In this document: piece by piece, positions 17,184 to 26,286 of the stretch
How the letters are laid out: each line of letters begins with the position of its first letter
Numbering within the stretch: the stretch's first letter is position 1
Source: Lacunisphaera limnophila
Lineage (GTDB): Bacteria; Verrucomicrobiota; Verrucomicrobiia; Opitutales; Opitutaceae
Direction of reading: 5' to 3'
Assembly: GCF_001746835.1 (NCBI RefSeq)
Contig: NZ_CP016094.1
Coordinates: forward strand, 3,301,501 to 3,365,500
Length of the DNA stretch: 64,000 bases
The notes under the pieces: generated by a model
Told to the model about the DNA's origin: nothing
Databases searched by the model: none
The model's input: only the letters and a program-made list of their open reading frames with translations
Translations under genes and position numbers: made by a program

Positions 17184-18626
17184 ATGAAATCCCTTTTTTC
17201 CGTCCTCACGCTGGCGCTCGCCGCCGGCCCGGCTCTTGCCGATTACTCGGGCGGCAAGATCGCCTCGCTGCTCGACCAGCCCACGAGTTATGTGATGCTC
17301 TCCGAGACCGACTTCCGCGCCCTCGACATGGGCGTGCTGCCCGACGGCGGTAAAACCGTCACGGACCTCGCCTTGGCCGCCCCGGGCGGCGCCTTTGACC
17401 CGCGGGATCTCGCGAAGGTCGACCCGAAGATTCTCGGATACAAGGCCGACTGGTTCGTCGAGCGGTACACCCGGTACAACCTGCCCTGGGACATCGGCGG
17501 GTTGCGCCTGACCAGCAACGACCCCGAGGCCAAAAACAAGCCCTGGGTCCTCATCCTCAACGGCGGCGCGGCCAACATCTACGAGTTCTTCATCGACCTG
17601 AAGAACCGGCCGGGCTGGGGCCAGTTCCTCGCCCAGAAGCTCAATGTGCTGATCGTTTCGATCCCCGGTAATTTCAAATATGGCGGCTGGGCCGAGCCGA
17701 TCGCAACCCGCAAGCCCGCGTTCCTGCTCGACCGCGATCTCACGGACGACGAGGAGCTGGTCTACAACTCGGTCTTCACCTTCCAGGTCATCCTGCAGGG
17801 CCTGAAGCAACTGGTGGTCAACCACACGACCGGCGACCTGCTGATCGTCGGACACTCGACCGGCGGCGAGCTGCCCGCGCTGGCGGAGACCGATCCCGAG
17901 CTCAAGGCCCGCCTCAAGGGCCGCTACCTCGGCTGGGGCTCGGGTGGCCCGGTCAGCCTCAAGGCGGTGGTCTCCGCCCAGAAGGCCGCCAATCCCGACT
18001 ACAAGGCTCCGCCCACGCTCACCGGGGGCGGTGGCGGCGAAGGTGGCGAGCGCAAGTGGACCGAGCCCGGCCCGTTCTGGATGAACGTCATGGCCCGTCG
18101 CACCCCCACGGTCTACGCCCGCACCTACAGTCGCTGGCTCAACCCGCTCTATGAGACCGGTGATTCGGTCTTCACCATCGCCACGAAATGGCTCGATGCG
18201 GAAGGTCGGCGCCGCGCGAATTTCAAGCAGCCGCTGCAGGACCTCGAGCACAGCGACAACTTTGACATGAAGGGTGAGGTCGAGGTCGCCATCGAGCGGG
18301 CCCTGGCCAAGACCGGCAATCCCTGGAAGATCAACGTCGAGGATGTCCAGAAGGATCTCTGCTCGACCAGCTTCGCCCCGACCACCGGGTACAACACGAT
18401 GGTCTGGTGTGTCGCCAAACTCGACGGCCATTGGAACGCGCTTTACCCGGGGCAGGGGGGCGACGTCACCCTCGCCAAGGAGTATCTTCGGCGCAACCCG
18501 ACGGCCAAGGTCCGGGTGATCGGCTGGGACCTGAACATGACCCACTATGGTCACGTCGAGCTCCCCGAGCAACTCGCCGCCGGTGTCGTCGATGTCGTCG
18601 ACTGGATGATGAAACAGGGCTCCTGA
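17184..18626 (+). CDS. Secreted alpha/beta hydrolase-like protein, paralogue 2
   Basis: 480 residues with a signal peptide (LTLALAAGPALADY). It has the same architecture as its neighbours: WVLILNGGAANIYEFFID (121-138), IVSIPGNFKYGGW, and MTHYGHVELPEQLA near the C-terminus. The elbow here is the canonical G-H-S-T-G with Ser225, unlike paralogues 1 and 3. A Gly-rich insertion (TGGGGGEGGERK) follows the elbow region. It is the most diverged of the three. It starts 20 bp after paralogue 1 and ends 20 bp before paralogue 3, suggesting one transcript. Substrate unknown. Confidence 0.75.
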   Translation: MKSLFSVLTLALAAGPALADYSGGKIASLLDQPTSYVMLSETDFRALDMGVLPDGGKTVTDLALAAPGGAFDPRDLAKVDPKILGYKADWFVERYTRYNLPWDIGGLRLTSNDPEAKNKPWVLILNGGAANIYEFFIDLKNRPGWGQFLAQKLNVLIVSIPGNFKYGGWAEPIATRKPAFLLDRDLTDDEELVYNSVFTFQVILQGLKQLVVNHTTGDLLIVGHSTGGELPALAETDPELKARLKGRYLGWGSGGPVSLKAVVSAQKAANPDYKAPPTLTGGGGGEGGERKWTEPGPFWMNVMARRTPTVYARTYSRWLNPLYETGDSVFTIATKWLDAEGRRRANFKQPLQDLEHSDNFDMKGEVEVAIERALAKTGNPWKINVEDVQKDLCSTSFAPTTGYNTMVWCVAKLDGHWNALYPGQGGDVTLAKEYLRRNPTAKVRVIGWDLNMTHYGHVELPEQLAAGVVDVVDWMMKQGS

Positions 18627-18646
18627 ACCGCTCGCAACACTCTAAC

Positions 18647-20101
18647 ATGAAATCACCCTTCCGTATTTTTACGCTGGCCGCCATTGGTTGCCTGCTGGCC
18701 GGCACCGCCCTCGCGACGCCTGAAGTTGAAAAGAAGATATGGGCACTCCTCGATGACCCGAAGTCCGTGTACGTGTCATTGGACACGCCGTCCTTCATGT
18801 CGCTCGGGGCGGGCTTCGAGTTGCCCGACGGCGGCAAGCAGGTCACCGCCCTGGCCCTCGCGGCCCCCGGCGGGGCCTTTGATCCGCGGGACTTGGAGAA
18901 GATCCCCGCCGCCTCGCTCGGCTATGAGGCGAAGTGGTGCGTTGAGCGCTACAAGCACTATAACCTCGATTGGGATATCACCGGCCTGCGCCTGACCTCG
19001 CTCGATCCCGAGGCGAAGAAGTACCCGTGGCTCGTGATCATGAACGGCGGTGCCGCCAACGTGTATGAGTTCTATGTGGACCTGAAGAACCGACCGGGCT
19101 GGGGCCAGTTTCTCGCCCAGAAGCTCAACGTCATGATTGTGTCCATCCCGGGCAATTTCAAATACGGCGGGTGGGATGAGCCGGTGAAGAGTGAGCTGCG
19201 CCAACCGGCCTACCTCTTGGACAAGGAGCTCTCGATGGAGGAATACGAACTCCGGAACTGTCTTCTCACGAACACCAACGTGATGAAGGGCCTGAAGCAG
19301 CTGCTGATGAAGAACACGACGGGAGACCTTTTGCTGATCGGTCACTCGACCTCCGGTGAAATGGCAATGCTGGCCAACAACGATCCCGAACTGCGGGCGC
19401 GGACCAACGGGAGGTACCTCGGCTGGGGGTCAGGTGGCCCGGCCCGTCTGGACCGGGTTCGTGAGGCTCGCGAGGGAGTGTCAGCCGGTGAAGATTCCGC
19501 CCGTCCGGCCCGGGCGGTCGCGGCCGGGAGCACGCCGCCCGGACCGCGCGAGCGCACGCCCTTGCACAAGCTTTCCCGTCGAGATGCCAAGGGGTACTCG
19601 GGCGGGTACAGTCGCTGGCTGAATCCGCTCTACGAACCCGGCGACTCCACCTACCAGATCGCGGAGAAGTGGATCGTGGCCGAGGGACGCCGCCGGGCGC
19701 AGTTCAAGCAGCAGATTCAAAGCATCGAACACGGCGGCGGAATCGACCTCAAGGGCTGGATCGAGTATTCGATCGAGCAGATCCTGGTAAAGACCGGTAA
19801 TCCCTGGGGAGTGAACCTCGAGGAGGTCAGCGCCGAGCTGTTCTCCACCCATTACACCAAGATGGACGGCTATGACCGCATGGTCTGGACGGTCGCCCAC
19901 TACGACCGCAACCACTGGGTGCCCGAAGATCCGATGAAGAGCACCGAGGTCTTCTTCGCCAACGAATATCGCCGGGTGAATCCGAAGGGGGAGATCCGCC
20001 TCATCGTGTGGGATCCGCTGATGACGCACTACGGCCACGTCGAGCTGCCGCAGCAACTGGCCTCGGCTACCTACAGCGTGGTCCGCTGGCTCGACCGGTG
20101 A
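18647..20101 (+). CDS. Secreted alpha/beta hydrolase-like protein, paralogue 3
   Basis: 484 residues from ATG at 18647. The frame is open further upstream inside paralogue 2, but this start gives the signal peptide (IFTLAAIGCLLAGTALATP). It is closest to paralogue 1, with long identical blocks such as GYEAKWCVERY, LRLTSLDPEAKKYPWLVIMN and the elbow IGHSTSGE (Ser234). It has an extra Ala/Arg/Pro-rich insertion at about 270-305 between the elbow domain and GYSGGYSRWLNP. It ends with MTHYGHVELPQQLA and is followed by a strong terminator. Confidence 0.75.
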   Translation: MKSPFRIFTLAAIGCLLAGTALATPEVEKKIWALLDDPKSVYVSLDTPSFMSLGAGFELPDGGKQVTALALAAPGGAFDPRDLEKIPAASLGYEAKWCVERYKHYNLDWDITGLRLTSLDPEAKKYPWLVIMNGGAANVYEFYVDLKNRPGWGQFLAQKLNVMIVSIPGNFKYGGWDEPVKSELRQPAYLLDKELSMEEYELRNCLLTNTNVMKGLKQLLMKNTTGDLLLIGHSTSGEMAMLANNDPELRARTNGRYLGWGSGGPARLDRVREAREGVSAGEDSARPARAVAAGSTPPGPRERTPLHKLSRRDAKGYSGGYSRWLNPLYEPGDSTYQIAEKWIVAEGRRRAQFKQQIQSIEHGGGIDLKGWIEYSIEQILVKTGNPWGVNLEEVSAELFSTHYTKMDGYDRMVWTVAHYDRNHWVPEDPMKSTEVFFANEYRRVNPKGEIRLIVWDPLMTHYGHVELPQQLASATYSVVRWLDR

Positions 20102-20146
20102 GTTCCGCGCCGACGGGGTACTTTGTTTGAGACATTTACTGGGTTT

Positions 20147-20182
20147 CAGGCGGTGGTCGCAAGACCACCGCCTGTTTCTTTT
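20147..20182 (+). terminator. Rho-independent terminator after the hydrolase cluster
   Basis: CAGGCGGTGGTC at 20147-20158 pairs perfectly with GACCACCGCCTG at 20163-20174 around a GCAA tetraloop, followed by TTTCTTTT. This is a textbook intrinsic terminator closing the three-gene hydrolase unit. Confidence 0.9.
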
Positions 20183-20420
20183 GACCACCGGCCGCGGGTC
20201 CGACGCGCGGGAACAGCACGAGCTCGTCATGTTCGTATTACGAACATGGGGTTCGAGGCCGACGCCTATTCCCCTCAATCCTCGGGTTGGGGATTCCGGT
20301 TGAGTAGAGCGTGCTTGATCCTCCGTGCGTTGTCGTTGGTTCGCCGCTGCGACGACCGTGCGCCTCAGGTCGGTGGAAGCACCACCCCGACAGGCCATCA
20401 AGCCGGCCAAACCTCCGGAT
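20183..20420. other. Convergent intergenic region with a 21-bp palindrome
   Basis: No gene is supported between the hydrolase terminator and the 3' end of the molybdenum hydroxylase gene. At 20228-20248 there is a perfect inverted repeat, CATGTTCGTA and TACGAACATG with a single T between. It could fold as an 8-bp RNA stem with a five-base loop or be a protein-binding site. No T-tract follows on either strand. Confidence 0.5.
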
Positions 20421-22678
20421 CTAAGCGGGAACTGCGCCGGCGGCCTGGAAAGCAGCGACGAGCGCCGGGCGGGTGAAGGGAATCGTGCGGACGCGGACGC
20501 CCGTGGCATCGAATAGGGCGTTGCCGATCACGGCCGCCACGGGGCGGGTGGCGGGCTCGCCCGCACCGTACAATTTGGTGTCGGGGCGGTTGTTCAGCAT
20601 GACCACGTCAACGGCGCCGGGGGTTTCGGTGCTGTTCAGGATCGGGTATGTCACCCAGTCCCGGCTGAGGACCTCGCGTGCATTGAACTGCACCGCCTCG
20701 TGCAGGGTGCGGCTCAAGCCCTGCACCAGGTTGGCCTCAATCGTGCCGAGCAGGCTGCTTGGGTTGATCACGTGGCCGCAGTCGTGGGCCACGACAAAGC
20801 GCTTCACCTTAAGCTCACCCGACTCGAGGTTGACGGCTACTTCCGCGACGAGCGCCACCATCGTGCCATTGCGCGGCGCGTAGGCGATGCCCGGCCGGTG
20901 CGCCACGGGCCGCTCTGGTCCGGCTTGGGCGATGGCCGCGTGTCCCAACCGGCCCGTTCCGCGGCGGCCTGCACGACCGCCCGGTCGCGGGCACCCTTCA
21001 GATATTTCAGACGGAAGGCAACGGGGTCGGAGCCCGCGATGGCCGCGAGTTCGTCGATGAAACCCTCGCTGGCGAAACACACAGCCATGCCATCCGGGTC
21101 ACGCAGGTGTGCCGTGCGCAGTCCGGTGCTGAGCGTGTGTTCCCACGGGATGAGGTGGGAAACCTTCCGCTTGTGGGGGAAAGCGTAGGACTCGGCGGAG
21201 AATTGAAAACGGTCGGTGCTCTTGGTCGGCAGACCGCCGATGAGCTGGGCCGACAGGGCATCGCCCGGTTCCGACGTGCTGGAGGGGCGCACCCGGCCGG
21301 AAAAGCCGCGGGCCTCGTAGTCGAAGGCGAGGACCGCGCCCTGTGCGTCGAGTCCACCGCGGAGGCGCACAGTGATGGGCGGTCCTTTCGGATCCCACGC
21401 CGTGCCGTCGGCACGCATGTATTGCACGCGCACCGGGCGGCCAACGGCCTCGGATAGGATGACGGCATCCATCGCGGCGTCGTCGGCGTCATTCATGCCG
21501 TAGGAACCGGGCCCCGGCAGCCAGATCACGCGTACGTCGCTGGCCGGTCGATTCAGCCAGCCGGCGGCGGCCGTGCGGAGCGGGTAGGGCTTCTGGCCGC
21601 CCATCCAGACGGTCACACCGTCGGCGCGCACGTCAGCCACGCCGCAGCCCGGGCTCATGCAGGCATGCGATTGGAACGGATATTCGTAGATCGCCTCGAG
21701 CCTCGTGGCGGCCGCAGCCAGGCCGGCCTCAATATCACCGGTGGCCCCCTTCTCGGTCTGGGAGCTTTTCGGGGTTGCGCCAAGGAGGTGGGCATACAGG
21801 GCGGAGTAGCTTTCCGGGAAAAGCGCTTCGCCGTCGGTCCATTTCACCTGTAGTTGCTCGGCGGCACGCACCGCCTGGTATTCCTCGGTGCAGACGACGG
21901 CCACAAAGTCCCCGCGGGTTACGACCCGCACCAGGCCCGGGAAATCCTGGCCCGGGACTACCGCGACTAGGTGGGCGTTGGCGTGGGGCGGACGGATCAC
22001 CCGGCCGTGCACCATGCCGTCCAGCTTCAGATCCACCAAGTACGTGTACGCGCCGGTTACCTTCGGCGGGATGTCCGTGCGCGGGACGGCCTGGCCCACG
22101 ATCGTGTAGTCGGTCGGCGGTTTCGGTGTGGCGGTATCCGTGAGCGTCAGTTCGAAACGCTGGCCGCCGATCAGCTCGCCATAGGTCACGGAGCGGGACA
22201 GATCCGAGCGCAAGCGGATCACGCCGGCCGAGACAATGAGGGCGTCGGCGGAAACGCCCCAGCGCGCGGCGGCCCGGGCGATTAGTTCGCGGCGGGCCTC
22301 GGCCGCGGCCTGGCGCAACGCGGGCACACCCTGCATGATGCCATTGCTGGAGCCGGTTCCACGCTGGTCGACAGTGGTAGCGGTGTCACCCATGCGCAGG
22401 GTTACGTGGTCGAGGGGGACATCAAGCTCCTCGGCGACGATCATGGCGAAGGCGGTGCTGACACCCATGCCAGCCTCGATCTTGCCCACGGAGGCGAGCA
22501 CGCGACCATCGGGTTGCACGGCGAGCCAGGAGTCGAGCTTCGTGGGATCGACCAACGGGCCACTGTCGCCGCCCTCGTCGTCTTCGGCGCCGCGCAGCGG
22601 AAGCGCAAAAGAGACGAGGAGCACGCCGGTGGCGTGCAGAAAGCCGCGCCGGGTCCAACGGGAATCGGGGGCGTTCAT
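20421..22678 (-). pseudogene. Molybdenum hydroxylase large subunit (IorB-like), frameshifted
   Basis: Starts at ATG 22678, overlapping the small-subunit stop, with a Tat signal (TRRGFLHATGVLLVSFALPL). It resembles the large subunit of isoquinoline 1-oxidoreductase-type xanthine dehydrogenase-family enzymes, which bind molybdenum-cytosine-dinucleotide cofactor. Segments include RMGDTATTVDQRGTGSSNG, YPFQSHACMSPGC and VLRVKRFVV-type strands near the C-terminus. The frame breaks near 20890-20892. Adding one C to that run (a G on the coding strand) restores TGRGIAYAPRNGTMVAL and a 752-residue protein ending at the 20421 stop. It could be a true disrupted gene or a homopolymer sequencing error. Confidence 0.85.
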
Positions 22679-23157
22679 GATGCGGCCTCCGCCGCCAGCG
22701 TGGCGGCTGCTCGCTTGACTGCCCGCAGCAAGCTCATGTGCGTGCCGCAGCGGCACTGCAGTCCGCTGAGAGCCTCGGCCAACTCGGTGTCGGTGGCGCG
22801 GGGGTTGGTGCGGAGGAATGCCGCGGCGGTCATGATCCAGCCGTTGATACAGTAGCCACATTGGGCGGCCTGTTCGTCCACAAAGGCAGCCTGCACGGGG
22901 TGCAGCTTATCGTCCTGGGCGAGGCCTTCGAGGGTGGTTACTTCCGCTCCGCCGACGATGCCCACCGGGAGCACGCAGGAGCGCACCGCGACGCCATCGA
23001 TATGGACGGTACAAGCGCCGCATTGGGCGAGTCCGCAGCCAAAGCGAGGTCCCTTCAGGCCGAGGGCATTGCGGAGGACATAGAGCAGCGGGGTGTCGGG
23101 ATGGTCGGTCACCGGGCACGCGCGGCCGTTGACCTTCAATTCGAGGGGGAGGGACAT
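22675..23157 (-). CDS. (2Fe-2S)-binding subunit of molybdenum hydroxylase (IorA-like)
   Basis: 160 residues. The plant-type [2Fe-2S] site is C41, C46, C49 (CGLAQCGAC) and C61. The second, helical [2Fe-2S] site is C100, C103, C135 and C137 (QCGYC...QCRC). This is the electron-transfer subunit of two-subunit enzymes that hydroxylate N-heterocycles or oxidise aldehydes. No FAD subunit is nearby, so electrons probably go to another acceptor, as in IorAB-type enzymes. It overlaps the large-subunit start by 4 bp and follows the RND pump gene by 13 bp. Confidence 0.93.
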   Translation of the reverse strand: MSLPLELKVNGRACPVTDHPDTPLLYVLRNALGLKGPRFGCGLAQCGACTVHIDGVAVRSCVLPVGIVGGAEVTTLEGLAQDDKLHPVQAAFVDEQAAQCGYCINGWIMTAAAFLRTNPRATDTELAEALSGLQCRCGTHMSLLRAVKRAAATLAAEAAS

Positions 23158-23170
23158 GGTAGGTTCGGAT

Positions 23171-26100
23171 TCAGGCGCGGTGTTCCGCGGGGGCCAAAGT
23201 GGGCAAGATAGGAGTGGTGGGAGCCGGCGCGGTGGCGGGCTGGTCGCACCCGGTCAACAGCAAGTAGACGGACGGAATGACATAGAGCGTCAGCGCGGTG
23301 CCGACGACGAGGCCGCCGATCACGCCGATGCCCATCGAGACACGGCTCTCGGCCCCGGCGCCCAGCGCGAGGGCGATCGGCAGCACGCCGAGGATGGTCG
23401 CGATGGTCGTCATGAGAATGGGGCGCAGCCGCAGGTCGGCGGCCTCGAGCACGGCCTCGCGGGGCGCGACCCCGGCGTGCTGGCGTTGCTGGGCGAATTC
23501 GACGAGGAGGATGCCATTCTTCGTCACGAGGCCCACCAACATGATCATGCCGATCTGGCTGAAAATGTTTATGGTCTGGCCGCAGGCCCACAGCGCACCG
23601 AGCGCCCCTGCGAGGGCGAGCGGTACCGTGAGCATGATGACGAACGGGGCGCGCCAGCTTTCGAACTGCGCGGCGAGCACCAGGAATACGAAGGCCAGGG
23701 CCAGACCGAAGCTCATGAGCAGGCTCGAGCGGCTCTCGGCATATTCCAAGGCGCCACCGGTTAGCGCGGTATTCAGGCCCGCCGGGAGCGTGGACGCGGC
23801 CACCCGGTTCATGGCATTGATACCGTCCTCGAGGGTGTAGCCCGCCGCCAAACGGGCCGACACGGTCGCTGCAATCTGGCGGTCGTAACGGAAGCGCTGG
23901 GGTGCGGCGATGGCTTCATCGACCTCGACCAGGTTGTCGAGGGTCACCAGCCTTCCTCCGGGAGCGTGCACGCTGAGCTGGCTGAGGATGCCGGGATCGG
24001 TGCGGAATTCATCCGCGACCTGCTGCACGACCTCGTACTGACGTCCGTCACGGTTGAAGTAGCCCACGCGTTGGGCTCCGAGTGAGGTTTGCAGCGTCTG
24101 GGCGACATCGGTCGCAGAGATTCCCATGGTGTGGAGGCGTTCGCGATCAAGGCGCACCTGCAATTCCGGCCGGGTGAACTTCAGATCCACCTCCACGCTG
24201 GAAAAGGCGGGCTCGTTCTCCAGCGCCTCCATGAATGTGGGCAGTCCGTCGCGCAGCTCCGGGAGGTTGGTGGCGCGGACCACGAACTGCACGGCGTTGC
24301 CGCCGCGGCGGTTGCCGATACTCGGCTCCTGGGAGACGCTGAAGCGCGCGCCCGGGGTGCGGCGCGTCAGACGGGTGAGGCGTTCGGCGATGTCCGCCTG
24401 GGAGGCTTTGCGTTCGGATTTCGGCTTCAGCACCAGCTCGATGAGGCCGGTGTTGGCGACCCCGGTGCCGCTGCGCGCGCCGGAGGCGGGCACCTGGCAG
24501 TTTATGAGGGCGGCCTCAGGGGTGTCCCGGTCGATGCGTTTCGCCAGATCCTCCATGAGGACCAGCATGTAGTCGTAGGAAGCGCCCTCGGGGCCGGTCG
24601 CGGAAATCGTCACGCGGTTGCGATCCTCCAACGGTGCGAGCTCAGACGGCAGGTTGCGGTAGAACAGCGCGATGAGCACAAAACTCCCCGCCAGCACGGC
24701 CGCGGTGACCCAGCGCCGCGGCAGGATCCAGACGAGGCTGTGGCGGTAGGCGTCGCGGAGCCTTTGCACGAGGGCGTTGAATCCACCGACGATCCGGCCC
24801 TGGCTGACCTGGGCGTGGCCCATGCGCGCGGCCATCATCGGGGTGAGGGTGAGGGCGACGAAGGCCGAGATGGCCACGGAGCCGGCGATCACCAGGCCGA
24901 ACTCCCGGAACAGGCGTCCGGTTGCGCCTTGGAGAAACACGATGGGGGAGAACACGGCGATCAGGGCGAGGGAGGTGGCGATCACGGCCACAAAGACCTC
25001 GCGTGTGCCCTCGGCCCCGGCCTCGAGCGGGGCGAGCCCTTCCTCCTGCTTGCGGTGGACGTTCTCGACCACGACGATGGCGTCGTCGACCACCAGGCCG
25101 ACCGCGAGCACGAGACCCAGCAGGGTGAGCACGTTCAGCGAGAAGCCGCAGACATACATCACGAAGCAGGCGCCGATCAGTGAAATGGGGATCACCACGG
25201 CGGGCACGAGGGTCGCGCGCCAGGAGCCGAGGAAGAGGTAAATCACGCCGACCACCAGCAGGAGGGCAAGGACGATGGTCTCCCGCAGCTCGGTGATGGC
25301 GTGGCGCACGAAGCGGGTGTTGTCGGAAGCGATCTCCAGGGTGACATCCGGGGGCAGGGATTGCCGGAGGGCCTCGAGGCGTTTGAAGGCCTCGTCGGCG
25401 ATGGCGATCTGGTTGGCGCCCGGCTGGGCCCGCAGCGCGAGGCCCACCATGGGTACGCCGCGCAGGGTGAAGGAAATCCGCTCGTTGAGCGGGGCAAGCT
25501 CGGCGGTCCCGATGTCACCGAGGCGCACCACCTGGTCGCCGGACGTCCGGATGGCCATGCGGTTGAACTGTTCCGGCGTGGCTAGGCGGGCGACGGCCTG
25601 CACGGTCATCTCGGCCTGGCTGTTCTCGATGCGACCGCCGGGCAGCTCAACACTCTCGCGGCGCACGGCGGCCTGGACATCGAGCGCGGTGAGACCGTGG
25701 GCGGCCATCCGGTCGGGGTTCAGGCGCAGCTTCATCGAGTAACGTTTCTCGCCGAGGATGTCGACGGCGCCGACCTGGGCGATGGTCTGCAGCTGCTCCT
25801 TGACGCGGTCGGCTACGTCGGTGAGCGACATGAGGTCGCGACCGGCGCTGCGCAGCACGAAGGTAAGCACGGTGCCGCCGTCGGCGTCGGCCTTGGAAAT
25901 GAAGGGAGGGTCGACGTCGCGTGGCAGGAGACGAACGGCGCGCCCCACCTGGTCGCGCACGTCGTTGGCGGCGGCATCAAGGTCCACGCCGAGCTCGAAT
26001 TCGACGCGGATGCGACTGGCGCCGTCGCGGCTGGTCGAAGTGAGTGACTTCACCCCTGCGACCGTGTTGACGGCTTCCTCTATGGGTTCGGTGATCTGCG

Positions 26101-26281
26101 CCTCGATCGCCTCGGCGTTGGCGCCGCTGTAGTTCGCGTTGATGGAGATGACGGGAGAGTCGGTCGCCGGATATTCGCGGATCCCGATCAGGCGCAGGCC
26201 GATGAGGCCCAGGAGGGTCACTACGGTGGACAGGACGATCGTGAAGACCGGCCGGTGGATGCAGACTTCGTGCAGGCGCAT
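23171..26281 (-). CDS. RND efflux permease, HAE1/AcrB type
   Basis: 1036 residues, the normal size for hydrophobe/amphiphile RND pumps. The first membrane segment is VFTIVLSTVVTLLGLIGLRLIGIREYPATDSPVI. Porter-domain features include GRAVRLLPRDVDPPF. The proton-relay motif is LAVGLVVDDAIVVVEN in TM4, with the paired Asp. The second half repeats the layout (QIGMIMLVGLVTKNGILLVEFAQQ). It takes substrates from the periplasm or inner membrane to an outer-membrane channel. The adaptor gene is 5 bp upstream. No outer-membrane factor lies in the operon. Confidence 0.95.
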   Translation of the reverse strand: MRLHEVCIHRPVFTIVLSTVVTLLGLIGLRLIGIREYPATDSPVISINANYSGANAEAIEAQITEPIEEAVNTVAGVKSLTSTSRDGASRIRVEFELGVDLDAAANDVRDQVGRAVRLLPRDVDPPFISKADADGGTVLTFVLRSAGRDLMSLTDVADRVKEQLQTIAQVGAVDILGEKRYSMKLRLNPDRMAAHGLTALDVQAAVRRESVELPGGRIENSQAEMTVQAVARLATPEQFNRMAIRTSGDQVVRLGDIGTAELAPLNERISFTLRGVPMVGLALRAQPGANQIAIADEAFKRLEALRQSLPPDVTLEIASDNTRFVRHAITELRETIVLALLLVVGVIYLFLGSWRATLVPAVVIPISLIGACFVMYVCGFSLNVLTLLGLVLAVGLVVDDAIVVVENVHRKQEEGLAPLEAGAEGTREVFVAVIATSLALIAVFSPIVFLQGATGRLFREFGLVIAGSVAISAFVALTLTPMMAARMGHAQVSQGRIVGGFNALVQRLRDAYRHSLVWILPRRWVTAAVLAGSFVLIALFYRNLPSELAPLEDRNRVTISATGPEGASYDYMLVLMEDLAKRIDRDTPEAALINCQVPASGARSGTGVANTGLIELVLKPKSERKASQADIAERLTRLTRRTPGARFSVSQEPSIGNRRGGNAVQFVVRATNLPELRDGLPTFMEALENEPAFSSVEVDLKFTRPELQVRLDRERLHTMGISATDVAQTLQTSLGAQRVGYFNRDGRQYEVVQQVADEFRTDPGILSQLSVHAPGGRLVTLDNLVEVDEAIAAPQRFRYDRQIAATVSARLAAGYTLEDGINAMNRVAASTLPAGLNTALTGGALEYAESRSSLLMSFGLALAFVFLVLAAQFESWRAPFVIMLTVPLALAGALGALWACGQTINIFSQIGMIMLVGLVTKNGILLVEFAQQRQHAGVAPREAVLEAADLRLRPILMTTIATILGVLPIALALGAGAESRVSMGIGVIGGLVVGTALTLYVIPSVYLLLTGCDQPATAPAPTTPILPTLAPAEHRA

Positions 26282-26286
26282 GACGG

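Noticed and set aside
18407-18646. Extended N-terminus of hydrolase paralogue 3
   Set aside because: It would overlap the end of paralogue 2 in another frame, and the signal peptide begins at 18647.
20228-20248. SOS/LexA box
   Set aside because: Half-sites TGTTC/GAACA are seven bases apart instead of the four I associate with Verrucomicrobiota LexA sites, and there is no promoter or start codon next to it.
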